This document shows positions 54,831 through 64,000 of a stretch of 64,000 nucleotides of DNA, piece by piece. The translations under genes were made by a program, and so were the position numbers. Positions within the stretch are counted from its first letter, which is position 1, and each line of letters starts with the position of its first letter. The notes below the pieces were generated by a model, which saw nothing but the letters and a program-made list of their open reading frames with translations, searched no databases and was not told the origin of the DNA. The DNA is taken from the NCBI GenBank assembly GCA_001599755.1, contig BCHX01000004.1, positions 4,836,001 through 4,900,000 of the forward strand. Reading direction: 5' to 3'. The DNA is from Gliomastix tumulicola (Eukaryota; Ascomycota; Sordariomycetes; Hypocreales; Bionectriaceae).

Positions 54831-55745
54831 TCAAGCCTGCTTCTTAGACGCCAGTCCATTCTTCTCCCTCAGACCCGCGACGTTCATAATCATCCCCAAT
54901 TGCAGCAGCCGGTACGGCTGTATCCTGCACAGCCAAAGCTGGAGCCAATGGCCCCAGTAGGGCACTCTCACCACCGCTCCTCCTCCGGCCGCTGAATCAA
55001 GAATCATCTTCGCCATGTTCCCCGAGCTCGGCGTGAAGAGGCTCTCGCCAACTCTGTGGCCGTCACTATCCGTGTCGCCGATGAGGGCAGCCACGACGTG
55101 CACGTGCTGACCCTCGCCTCTCATCTCTGAATCCAGCGCCTTGCTGAAGCCGGTCACGTAGGCCTTGGCGCCTGAGTACACTGCTATCCACGGCAGGCCC
55201 AGCTCTGCCAGCGACCCGGAGTTGACAATGAAGCTCGGGTCATCCTTCGAGGCGTTTGCCTGGAGCGACGGCAGGAGAAGGTGCGTGAGGAACGTCATGA
55301 AGGAGATATTGACCTGAATGAGCCGCGCGATCTGGGCGGGTGTCTGCGCAGCAAGGCCGATGAAGTCCTTGGTCGGGTCGTGGCCAATGCCAACATTATT
55401 GATGAGAACCTTGAGCTTGAGGCCCGTGGTGACGGAGGAGATGTTGGTGCGCGCAGCATCGGTCATTTCGCCAGTCGTAGCACTGAACGCGGTGGCCGCG
55501 TCGAGAAGGAGAGTCTTGACATCCGAGGCTGGATACTGCTTTCTGAGCTCCTGCGCCAGCGTCTCCAGACGCGCTGCGTCCCGTCCGTGAACGATGATGC
55601 TCAGGCCGCGTCGGCATATTTCATGGGCAAGATCCCGGCCGATGCCCGAGGTCGCTCCGGTGACTAGTGCGTAGTCCTGGGATCGCGTCGCAGCGCCGTG
55701 CCCGGGCGAGAGAGCGTTGCTTTGCTTAGATGAGGTCAGTCCCAT
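54831..55745 (-). CDS. Short-chain dehydrogenase (17beta-HSD12/KAR-like), 304 aa
   Basis: Intronless from the ATG at 55745 (MGLTSSKQS). The coenzyme motif is ALVTGATSGIGRDLAHEIC, then the NNVGIGHDP motif, the catalytic Ser in FIVNSGSLAELGLPW and Tyr/Lys in AVYSGAKAYVTGFSKAL. The order and the long C-terminal segment with LQLGMIMNVAG fit the ketoacyl reductase / 17beta-hydroxysteroid dehydrogenase 12-like group. The N-terminus starts MGLTSS and may carry an N-myristoylation signal (MGxxxS). The open frame extends upstream to 56033 but without SDR similarity. Confidence 0.85.
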   Translation of the reverse strand: MGLTSSKQSNALSPGHGAATRSQDYALVTGATSGIGRDLAHEICRRGLSIIVHGRDAARLETLAQELRKQYPASDVKTLLLDAATAFSATTGEMTDAARTNISSVTTGLKLKVLINNVGIGHDPTKDFIGLAAQTPAQIARLIQVNISFMTFLTHLLLPSLQANASKDDPSFIVNSGSLAELGLPWIAVYSGAKAYVTGFSKALDSEMRGEGQHVHVVAALIGDTDSDGHRVGESLFTPSSGNMAKMILDSAAGGGAVVRVPYWGHWLQLWLCRIQPYRLLQLGMIMNVAGLREKNGLASKKQA

Positions 55746-56054
55746 TATTGAGAGTACACAACAGATGGGATGACCGCGCGTCCTACACAGTTTGATGAAA
55801 TTGGAGGATGTAGGAGCGAAATCGGGGCAGGGGTGATAGTAAGCATTTGACGCGTTGAGTGGGCTCTTGGATCCCTTGTCACCACACGAGATAAGACCAG
55901 AATAACAATTTGAACGCCTAAATGAAGAGTAGAGTAGTATAAAATCAGATTTGCGCCACCATGGTATCCAAACACACAAGATCTTCGACATGCTGGTATC
56001 TCGCCTTTTCTCGCCTGCCGCCTCAGTCACCACAAACCCCCATCCTCAAACCAT
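55746..56054. other. Intergenic
   Basis: Upstream region of the SDR and 3' side of the next gene. No supported gene. Confidence 0.45.
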
Positions 56055-56969
56055 CTAGTGAGGCCGAAGGTCCAGGGGACCCTCGCACAGCTTGTTCAGC
56101 AAGTGCGCCAGACCGACGATGAGCCCTACGCCCAAAGCGGCACAGATGATGATCAGGATGCCACCACAGCTGACACCCGTCTTCCTCGTGATCCAGAGGC
56201 ACACGTTTCGGTGTCTCGGGATCGGCGACTCCAGCGACGTGGACCGCCGGTGAATCGGGAGCGTCGTGGCGGATACTTCCGCATCTGTCGGTCGCTCATG
56301 GATGATGAGACTCGGGGAGAGCAGGTTGCCAGACGGGTACTGCTGGAGCGGGTGGCCCTGGACGTCGTGGTGGGCTGTCGGGGGCAGCGAAGGGAGGGAG
56401 AGGATGGTGGCCGCCGTTGCGGCCGTGGCCGTCGAGTTCCACGACGTGTCCCGTCGACTCGAGGACCCGAAGCTGGGGTACCTCCCGTCGATGTTTGTCG
56501 GGGGCATGGCGCTGCCCGAGGAGGGGGAGCGACTGTAGGGCGCGCTGCGGTAGGCGTACATGTGGCTCGGGGCGACTAGCTCCAGCATCTTGCCAGACGA
56601 CATGAAGTCCAGCGCGAGTGAGTAGAAGGGCGGCGGCAGGGCATGGTGGACGAGGTAAGGGGGCGTCTCGTCGGGATGTGCTCCCCAGGGTATGTGTCTC
56701 TTGCGGCTGCTGGACTGCCAGAAGGTTCTCTCCTGAAGGTCCTCGACCTCCTCGTCGGTAAAGTCCCGTGCCAGGCAGCACAGTGTGTAGGGCGGCAGGC
56801 CGTGGGCCACGCGACGCGGTACACTCGGCTCGATGTGAGCGGAGCCTGGGGGGATGCCGAAGCTGGAATAGCCAGGACCGAAGTAGATAATGGCGCAGGG
56901 GGGGACAGGCTGCTCAGCATCTGATGCTGAGTCGTTGCTGTGGGTGAAAACGTGATCGGCAGGGTCCAT
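56055..56969 (-). CDS. Hypothetical tail-anchored membrane protein, 304 aa
   Basis: Intronless, ATG at 56969. The N-terminal 130 residues hold an acidic start and a PYTLCCLARDFTDEEVEDLQ stretch. The middle is a long Ser/Pro/Arg/His-rich disordered linker. One membrane helix lies near the C-terminus (CGGILIIICAALGVGLIVGL, about 270-290), followed by a short tail, as in a tail-anchored protein with its bulk in the cytosol. No domain is recognised. The antisense frame at 56058-56579 is open because of high GC content and is taken as a shadow. Confidence 0.6.
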   Translation of the reverse strand: MDPADHVFTHSNDSASDAEQPVPPCAIIYFGPGYSSFGIPPGSAHIEPSVPRRVAHGLPPYTLCCLARDFTDEEVEDLQERTFWQSSSRKRHIPWGAHPDETPPYLVHHALPPPFYSLALDFMSSGKMLELVAPSHMYAYRSAPYSRSPSSGSAMPPTNIDGRYPSFGSSSRRDTSWNSTATAATAATILSLPSLPPTAHHDVQGHPLQQYPSGNLLSPSLIIHERPTDAEVSATTLPIHRRSTSLESPIPRHRNVCLWITRKTGVSCGGILIIICAALGVGLIVGLAHLLNKLCEGPLDLRPH

Positions 56970-57962
56970 GGCTGTCGAGTGATATCAGAGGACGCTTTGA
57001 AGTGATACGTGGTCTGTCTAGGTGAGTTACGTGTAGTAAGGTACTACGATTCCGGTAATCGCTTGCTGGGTGTTGGAGAAGTTGGACGACTAGACGCTTC
57101 GCTGTAGCTGCAGATTTGGGGGTGTGAACGTTGACTTTCAGAAGATTTGGGGGATGAATCGAGAGTTGGGGACGACTGCATAAGTAATTATACGGCCAGG
57201 GGGACTCCCTTTCGTACGTAATAAGGCCTGATGTTTTTGTTTTTGTTTTTCTACATCATCAACGGCTGCTTTGGGCCACATGCAACACTTTTGTTGAAAG
57301 CATCTCCATGATCTCCCCAAGGTCCCTTGAATCGTGAGTTCAGGCACACGCGTGGCGTCCAGCAATCAGGGCGGCTGGCCGTTTCTAGGACTACGGTTGC
57401 CATCCTTTGGGCTGTCTCTGGTTTGGAGTGGAAGCCCGATATCCCCGCGGCTCAACAGTAAAAAGGCAGGTACCAGAGCAACTTGCTCAACGTCTGCAAA
57501 CCTTGTGAACCAGACTTCAGCAGAGGAAGTGCCCCAAGAGAATCAAACTGGTCGAGTTGAGCATACCATATATCGATTTGGAGCTCCTCTGCTCTATCAG
57601 AACCATTGTCTATTAGTAACTGAGGGCATGTGTTGGATTTCAAATGGTAAATGTGGTTTGACGCTCAAAGCGCTCATGCATGGTCAGTGATTACAAACGG
57701 TCATCCATAGTTCATGGAGGTTGGTAGTACTGTTCGCAAGGTCCTATTACACACCCAGCCATTACCTAATTCATTGAGAGTCAAAGTCGGTTTCCCAGCC
57801 ACCGCCCCAAGATCCAATATAAATATCCCCGTCTCGTACAATCGTCCCCGAACATTTCCAAATTCACCAACAACTCGCACAACCCAACTTCTCTATCCCA
57901 TCATATTCTCTAAACCATCCGCCCTACCAGCACCGCGAAAGGTTGTCCCAGCAGCCGACAAG
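56970..57962. other. Intergenic
   Basis: About 1 kb between divergent starts. Frames of up to 118 codons (57334-57690) have no recognisable domain or ATG context. Nothing else is seen. Confidence 0.45.
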
Positions 57963-59525
57963 ATGTCGTGGCACCAGCTCCCAACCGAACTACAGTGGGC
58001 GGTCCTGAATGCCCTGGCCGAGGACAAACACTGTAGCCTAGCTAGCGCCGCCGCCGTATCACGCCAATAGCAACACAGACCCGAGCGCCATACTTTTGGC
58101 CAGATCCGGCTCACGTTCTCTCGTATCCGGGATCCCAACTCGGTAACGCTCCGCAACAGATATCTCATACGCTCTCTGTGGCTGTGTATAGAGCTACCGC
58201 GGTACGAGTGCACGAGCACTCGAGCCTGCCGCGGTGAAGCTTTTCACGTGGGTTGGCGTGACAACAAAGTCATCTTTTACACACTCGAGTTGGAATTTCG
58301 AGCCTTGAGCACATGGGATCCCACTAGTGACCTAACTCTTGATATCAGTGTGTTCTCGCCCAGCGACGTGGAACATACACCCGGACATACGGGCTTGAGA
58401 CTTGATGCTCCAGGCCGATTGTTTTCACGAGATGAGGCCAAACAGAGGGTATCTGCAAGACATGGCCAGCACTATGGGGACCATCGGCGGGTACAGTATT
58501 ATCGGACGGTTTCTGTCCCCTTCTCGTGTCGGATAATTGGAGAGAGAGCGACGTTACCGATATCGACCTCAGCCAATCGTCGGGGCGAAACATGGAGATG
58601 GTGGCCGCAGATTGCAGCCGTGACACGCCTCGTGATGCGGCTGCAGATTAAACACCGCTAGGAAGCCATGGCCGTCCGGCACATTCTTTCACACCTCCCT
58701 CGACTGCGCGAGTTTCACTACGAGCCTTGGAGGCATCGAAACGATGTGACACAGCGGTGGGAGGATTCCTGTAAGTAAATGTCTACCAACCGCACAAGGT
58801 CGCCGTTCAAAACTAACCAGTCAATTTATTTCCGCCTGTGTCTGCAGGGTTGGGTGGCATTTCAACAGCTGCCATAGGGCTCAAGAGATTGTCGATCTTC
58901 GAGAGCTTCAGACCGAGATATCCGTCTGGCTAGTCGAGCAGGTCCTCGCCCGTCCGACCTCCCAGTCAAGCTCTCGGCATGAAGCTTGCACGGGACTATT
59001 GCGACGTTGAAGCCCTGTCCGTGTCCTTTATGGTAGAAGCCGGTGATTTCCTCGATACATCGTCTCCGAGGACTTGGCCCAACCTAACCTGCCTCGTGCT
59101 CACTTCGCGACTCCTCACTCCGGAGACGAGTCCCACAGAAGTTACGCAGCTACTGCGAGCAGCGGCGTCGGCGGCTCAACGGATGCCGAAGTTGCAGACC
59201 TTGGAGATATGGCTTAGAGGGACTCGCGGCGCTCTTTAAATACGAGTATCACGACAGTCCGCAGCCCTCCGTCATCACGTGGCGCGGAACCTGGACTTCC
59301 ACCATGGACGCCGATGTTCTAGATGCTTGAGACGTGGTTTCACGTCTTCGTGGCTGTGAGAGGGGGCCTTATATGCTGTATGAGTCGCTCGACGCCAAGG
59401 ACATTGTGTCCCACGCGGTGGTCAGGCTGCAGCTCCCAGAGCTAGTGATACGGCCTATTTCGGTGCAGCAGATTCAAAGACAGGAGAGGTTTTACAGATC
59501 TTTAGATACCCCGACAGCTACTTGA
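57963..59525 (+). pseudogene. F-box-like protein, disabled by several in-frame stops
   Basis: It starts with a normal fungal F-box N-terminus (MSWHQLPTELQWAVLNALAE, then LASAAAVSRQ). In the same frame TAG at 58068 falls where the F-box family normally has Trp. Reading continues in frame through FGQIRLTFSRIRDP to a second TAG at about 58659, then LPRLREFHYEPWRH and an intron (about 58772-58847). After it comes LGGISTAAIGLKRLSIFESF, a third TAG near 58931, the LRR-like MPKLQTLEIWL, and a frame change at about 59230 into LFKYEYHDSPQPSVITWRG. TGA at about 59328 again replaces an expected Trp. At least four stops and one frameshift are needed to explain the similarity. TGG-to-TAG and CAG-to-TAG changes fit RIP-type C-to-T mutation at CpA. 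It is not expected to be functional. Confidence 0.7.
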
Positions 59526-60023
59526 TATATGACGGTATGTTGGCCGTCCGAGCTACGACTTGTTGAAGATATTGCCTACCACCTAAACATTTCCTGGGGC
59601 TGGTAAGGGACAGAGTGCTAAGCGAGGCCGTGGCCCAAGACCAGCCATCTGGGAATTCAAGCAATAGACAATTTGATTTAGATATACCCAGCATTAACAG
59701 CTGTTCTCGCTGAGCGGTCCTGCGTAGATGTGCCATTCATCCTTTCAGCCAATGGTCCAATAAGCTCCTGTAGAGGATGTGGAGCTAACTAAAGCAGAGC
59801 CAAGACCCCTGCTGGAGAGATGAGGTGAGATTCTTTTTTTTTTTTTTCCAGCTCCCTAGCACATGGGGAAAATCATCTCCTCTCATTCGCACCTTTTGCA
59901 CGTTTCTGGGCCTCGGCTTCGGAGTCTGCTTCCCCTCCGCCGCTATATAAAGCTGCTCACCGCCATCAATAGTGAAGCCTTCTACATTTTCACTCTTCTG
60001 TGTTTCCTCCTGCGCGCTTCACC
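59526..60023. other. Intergenic, promoter of the alpha/beta hydrolase
   Basis: Contains a poly-T tract of about 15 at 59834-59848 and a TATATAAAG box at 59944. No supported coding frame. Confidence 0.5.
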
Positions 60024-61310
60024 ATGGCTCGCGTTCGTCTCTCCTTCCAGGAGACGGTCGACCTCGTCACTCGGCTCTTCTTCGTCAGTACGCACACCGC
60101 TCATCCACGCGTTATCGCCGTGCTCTATTAACCCCTGACAGTTCCCCTCACCGCCGCCATCTACTTCCTCAAAGCCATCCCAATTGCCTGGCGCAGAGGC
60201 CCGATCCCTCGTCAGCACTTCATCCAGTCTGGTGTTTTTCGAATCCTCATCAATGGCTTCCTGCCGCGGCAGATCCAGGCGATTGCGCCGCCGTCCGTGA
60301 AGGCGTACGAGACATGGGTCACCAAGAAGCGCCACGAGCTGAACTCGACCACATCTCCGCCGTCTTCTCGGGATGCCGCCATGCTGGAGGCCATCAATAT
60401 CAGGGTCGATCCGCTGTGGGAGGATGGCAAAGGCGACGGCTCCGTCATGTGGCTTGGAGACCCGGAAACGGCCACCAAGTTCGTCCTCTTCTTCCACGGC
60501 GGAGGCTTCATCTGCCCGCTGAATATTGGTCACGTCGAATGGTGCTACCAGGCGTACATTCTGCCCTCTTCGTCTCCCTCTGCGGCGTCAGTAAAGGCAG
60601 CTGCACCAGATGTAGCCGTCGCCATTCTTGAGTATTCGCTGACCCCCGGAGCGACGTACCCGACACAGCTTAGCGAGGCCTCCCGCTCCCTTGATCTTGT
60701 CCTCACGCATCTTCGCCGCCGCGGTATCTCACCCTCGACGAACCTCGTGGTAGGCGGTGACTCGGCAGGCGGAAATCTGGCTGCTCTGCTCGTGCGCCAC
60801 ATCCTCACACCTCATCCTGGCGTCGAGCCCATCACCTTGTCGGCGGGCGAGTCCATCGCCGGCGTTTTCCTCGTCTCGCCTTTCCTTCATAACAGCGTCA
60901 CCACATCCTCGTACAAGGACAACGAGAACCTCGACATGATCCACGGCCCGTGGCTTGAGAACGTCATCAACTTGATGGTCCGCCCGCGCAAGGACCTGCC
61001 CAAGCTGAGCAGGGCGGATCTGATGCGCCTGGCATGCCCACTCCAGGGTGACTTGGCGGCCTGGATGCCCAAGCTGGACAGCATCGTCGGTTCACTGTAC
61101 ATCACCGCTGGTGGACTAGAGAGCTTCAGGGACCACATCGTGCAGTTTGCGGACGAGGTGAAGAAGCAGTGCCCCAAGCTGAAGGTGCGCTTCGATCTTG
61201 TAGATCGGGAGGTCCATGACCATATCCTCGTCGAGGCCGCTTCGATGCATTTCGGTGATGCCATGCGCAGGATGGAGCAGTGGACTGCTGAGACACTGAA
61301 GCTGGAGTAG
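60024..61310 (+). CDS. Alpha/beta hydrolase-3 family esterase, 410 aa
   Basis: Exons 60024-60087 and 60142-61310 join in phase. The hormone-sensitive-lipase-type oxyanion motif is LFFHGGGFICPL, the nucleophile is in VVGGDSAGGNLAALL (GDSAG) and the His in DREVHDHILVEA, with an Asp shortly before it. An N-terminal hydrophobic segment (VDLVTRLFFVIPLTAAIYFLK across the splice) predicts membrane anchoring, probably in the ER. Substrates are unknown small esters. It is convergent with the carboxylesterase-like gene at 61467. Confidence 0.9.
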
Positions 61311-61466
61311 GAGTGGAGGACGAAGGAACAGACTGATGGTGCTGATTTGGATTAAATGATGAATAAGAGATTGATGATACCAAGTATTATAGAGGACGAA
61401 CGAGACACGATAAGAAGCTAGAAAGAAAGATCAAAGACACATTCCCAATCTCCTCTCCCGCCAAGT

Positions 61467-63869
61467 TTAGATCGGTATCTTGTGTCCATGTTCTTGCCAC
61501 CATCTGCATCTCGCCCCGCGATCATCGTTCCACGTCACCGAGTTCGCCAATGAGAACCTGTTGTAGTAGTAGGGCGTCTTATCACTCCCCTCAATTCTCA
61601 CGGGACACTTGAAGTCCATCCCCGGCGGCCTTCCCAAACGTGTCTCGCCGCCCTCGCTGTCCAGGACCATCATCCACGGGTACTGCGGCCAGTACAGCCT
61701 CCCCGTCTCGTGGCTGTTTCCGTACTGCGAGTCGATGGGCACACGAGCAAGCTCTTCGCCGCTACGAGCTTCTTTGAGACTGACGACAGGCGAGTCCTGC
61801 GTGATGAAGTTCCCCCACATGCGCTGCAGGGCGTGAGCGATGCCAGCACGCGTCGCCCACTTCTCGTTATTAGGATCAAACTCCTCCGAAGACGGCAGGA
61901 CCAGATCCAGATCGTCACCATGCAAGTTCTGCTCGTGTCGAAGCTCGTACCGCCACGCATTCCCGGCTCTGGCCGCAGACGCACCCGCCATCCACTCAGC
62001 AGGGCAGTGGTAGAAGACCTCGGTCAGGATGCGGTTGACCGTCTGCTGCCGCGGCGACCACACGTGCTCGTTGCACATGGACGGGAAGCGGTCGACGAGC
62101 GCCGGGCTGCCCTTGGCCACGGAGCGCGTGTTGTCGTAGAAGCGGTTGGTGTCGGGCATGCCCTTGCGGTTCGCGTGGGTGTCGCCGTACATGGTGACCA
62201 GGAGGCTGCGCTCCTCCCAGGCCATGCTGTCGAGGCCGTGCTGGTATCGTCGGGCAAAGTGGCGCTCGAACCACTCGTTGAAGTCGTTGTCGTCGCCGGA
62301 GAGCCTGCTGTGTTCGCGTAGTGCTTGTGGGATGCCGTCCTGGTGGCTCGTCTGCTCACGTTAGTTAGTAATGAACTACTGGCTAACATCAACAGACAGA
62401 GAGAGAGAGAGAGGTAGTAACATACCCCGATGAGCATATTGTTCGGCACCAGTGCGGCCGACTCGTTCAACGTATGAAGGGATGGGAAGGATGGGATCAG
62501 CCCCCAATGGTCTCCAATCTCAGGAACCCGCCCGATCCTCCCCGTGCCCTCGCTCACAGGCGCAAAGAGCACCGTCCCGCCAAACATACCCATCTCCTTC
62601 GTCAGCTTGTCCGCCGCGTCCCGTATCTCCGCAACAGTCTTCCTGCGCAAACAGTTCCCCGTTCCGATCTCCGTGGCGAGGTCACTCTTGCGGGCACACT
62701 GAAGCAGCAGTAGGAGCTTCAGCTGGGCTGCGATGGCGAGCGTCTCGTCGATGGGGTCCTCGAACGGACGGATCTTCTTCCGGTGCTCGCCGCCCCGCGT
62801 GGTCTGCTCCCAGTCGTGCTTCATGTAGGGGTCGTGGCGGTTGGCGGACGGTGGCCAGTGCTCCATGGCGAGGTTCTTCAGGGCCTCGTCGGCAGCATGG
62901 TCGTTGCCGTTGACGGGGATGAGGAAGGGGCTCGCGAGGATGGCCTGTGGTATTGTTAGTCCTCGTCCAAATCCAAAATAAGCACTGTGCATTCATTATT
63001 GGTGTCATACGTTTCTAAACAGCTTCTCGCCTTTCCCTCCCTCGGCCATGGACTGCAGGAGCACAGACGCCGCACCAGAGCCGTGTCCGCCGAGAGTAAC
63101 ACGTTCGGGATCGCCGCCAAACTTGTGGATGTGCTCCTTCACCCAGCGCAGGGCGAGGCGCTGATCGTGAAGCCCGACATTGTTCACGCCGCCGTGTTCC
63201 TGCAGGATATGCCAGTGGCTCCAGCTCAGGAAGCCGAAGACGCCGAGGCGGTACTGCATCTCGACAAAGATGAAGGAGTTGTCGTTGGTCTTCATGAGCA
63301 CACGGGGGTCGGCGTCAGCGCGCCCGTGTTGGAAGTCGCCAGAATCTGGGAAGGTTATTAGCAACATGCTGAGCGAGCGATCTAGGGAAAATGACGAGAC
63401 GTACGTATCCAAACCAGGACAGGCAGCTTCTCCTGTGCAGGATGCGCCGGCGCGTACACGCTGAGGTAGAGGCAGTCCTCGGACTCCTCGTTCTTGTTAC
63501 GCATTTCCTTCCCCTCTTCGCCGAATTGGATGCACATTGGCGGCGGCCCGTTGGCATCTAGAGTGACCTTGGTGTTGTTGGATGTCGTTGGGGGCTTGGA
63601 CGTCCACCACGGTCGGGGCTTCTCGCCATATCGAATCCTGGGCAGGTCAGAGGATTATACTATTTCTGCGTTCTTTGCGATAAGTTTGGGTAGATTTACC
63701 GCTGGAAGACGTTCAAGTCCCATGCGAACTCATGTTTGCCTCGATATATGGCCCAGCCTAGATCTACCGTCGGTGTCGAGTCCGTCGCACTGGCTTCGAC
63801 GCACAGAAGGGCCCGAAACCAGAGCGCAAAGCAGGCTGCGGCGAGTATCATTCTTCGCTTCAGGGGCAT
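61467..63869 (-). CDS. Carboxylesterase type B-like protein with altered nucleophile motif
   Basis: Five exons joined from 63869 to 61467. The N-terminus MPLKRRMILAAACFALWFRA is a signal peptide or anchor. Family motifs are EDCLYLSVYAPAH, VLVWIHSGDFQHG (oxyanion loop, normally HGGGF), VEMQYRLGVFGFLS and NVGLHDQRLALRWVKEHI. The nucleophile elbow, normally GESAG, reads LGGHGSGAASV, so the expected Ser position is Gly. A GA-repeat lies in the intron near 62397-62415. The long C-terminal region (MYGDTHANRKGMPDTNRFYD) still follows the carboxylesterase fold. It may be a non-catalytic relative or use the Ser two places on. It is extracellular or in the secretory pathway. Confidence 0.85.
62395..62415 (+). 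repeat. GA microsatellite
   Basis: About nine GA units within an intron of the carboxylesterase-like gene. Confidence 0.8.
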
Positions 63870-64000
63870 TTTTCCACAGCCACAGGAATTATTGCGGCGG
63901 ACAGGGGCGTGAATATTCCAAGCTCAGAGGAGGGTGAGCGGTTCCAACAATTCCAGCTTTAGGAACATACTCTACATCACACTTCATGTGGTGGAAAATA

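Noticed and set aside
56058..56579. 173-codon plus-strand frame opposite the tail-anchored protein
   Set aside because: Arg/Gly-rich translation typical of an antisense GC-rich shadow. The opposite strand has an ATG, a membrane helix and a longer frame.

Overview
The window is nuclear DNA of a filamentous ascomycete (Pezizomycotina). The signs are many short introns (about 45-100 nt) with GT..AG ends and CTAAC/CTGAC branch points, three fungal Zn2Cys6 regulators with an intron inside the zinc cluster, and a HET-domain gene, an F-box gene and a subtilisin/ankyrin pair of kinds common in these fungi. The genus cannot be fixed from the sequence alone. There is no PKS or NRPS and no intact transposon. 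One unresolved base (n) lies at 5624.

Layout. 1-6.5 kb: a C2H2/ankyrin protein running off the left edge, divergent from a DUF7580-like/subtilisin fusion. 6.9-13.1 kb: an MDR reductase, a truncated SDR remnant, a zinc alcohol dehydrogenase and a Zn2Cys6 regulator. 13.5-16.4 kb: a small Cys-rich ORF and a HET protein with a mitochondrial-looking N-terminus. 17.2-29.9 kb: two Zn2Cys6 regulators, a probably GPI-anchored serine carboxypeptidase, a conserved fungal protein, a secreted beta-lactamase-like hydrolase and a BAHD-type acyltransferase. 30.8-31.05 kb: two tandem tRNA-Val(AAC) genes, each with a 13-nt intron.

31.3-51.2 kb is the most interesting part, a catabolic cluster for an aromatic compound that funnels to gentisate. 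In order it holds an FAD hydroxylase, a fumarylacetoacetate-hydrolase-family enzyme, a GFA-family protein, gentisate 1,2-dioxygenase, a serine hydrolase, an 897-aa Zn2Cys6 regulator, a benzyl-alcohol-type dehydrogenase, an ACMSD/6-MSA-decarboxylase-type amidohydrolase, a Baeyer-Villiger monooxygenase, an aldehyde dehydrogenase, an SMP-30 lactonase and an SDR; a DUF1907 protein follows. Inferred flow: decarboxylation, Baeyer-Villiger oxidation and ester/lactone hydrolysis trim the substrate; alcohol and aldehyde dehydrogenases give a hydroxybenzoate; the hydroxylase makes gentisate; the dioxygenase opens the ring; the FAH enzyme splits the product. Every promoter region of this cluster carries the palindrome CGGA-N6-TCCG (six perfect copies, two with one mismatch), which looks like the operator of the cluster's own regulator.

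53-64 kb: an SDR tail fragment, a DJ-1/PfpI protein, a second SDR, a tail-anchored unknown protein, an F-box pseudogene with several in-frame stops, an alpha/beta hydrolase and a carboxylesterase-like protein without the usual catalytic serine motif.

All gene models were built by hand from reading frames and splice signals; first exons and stated residue numbers are the least certain parts.
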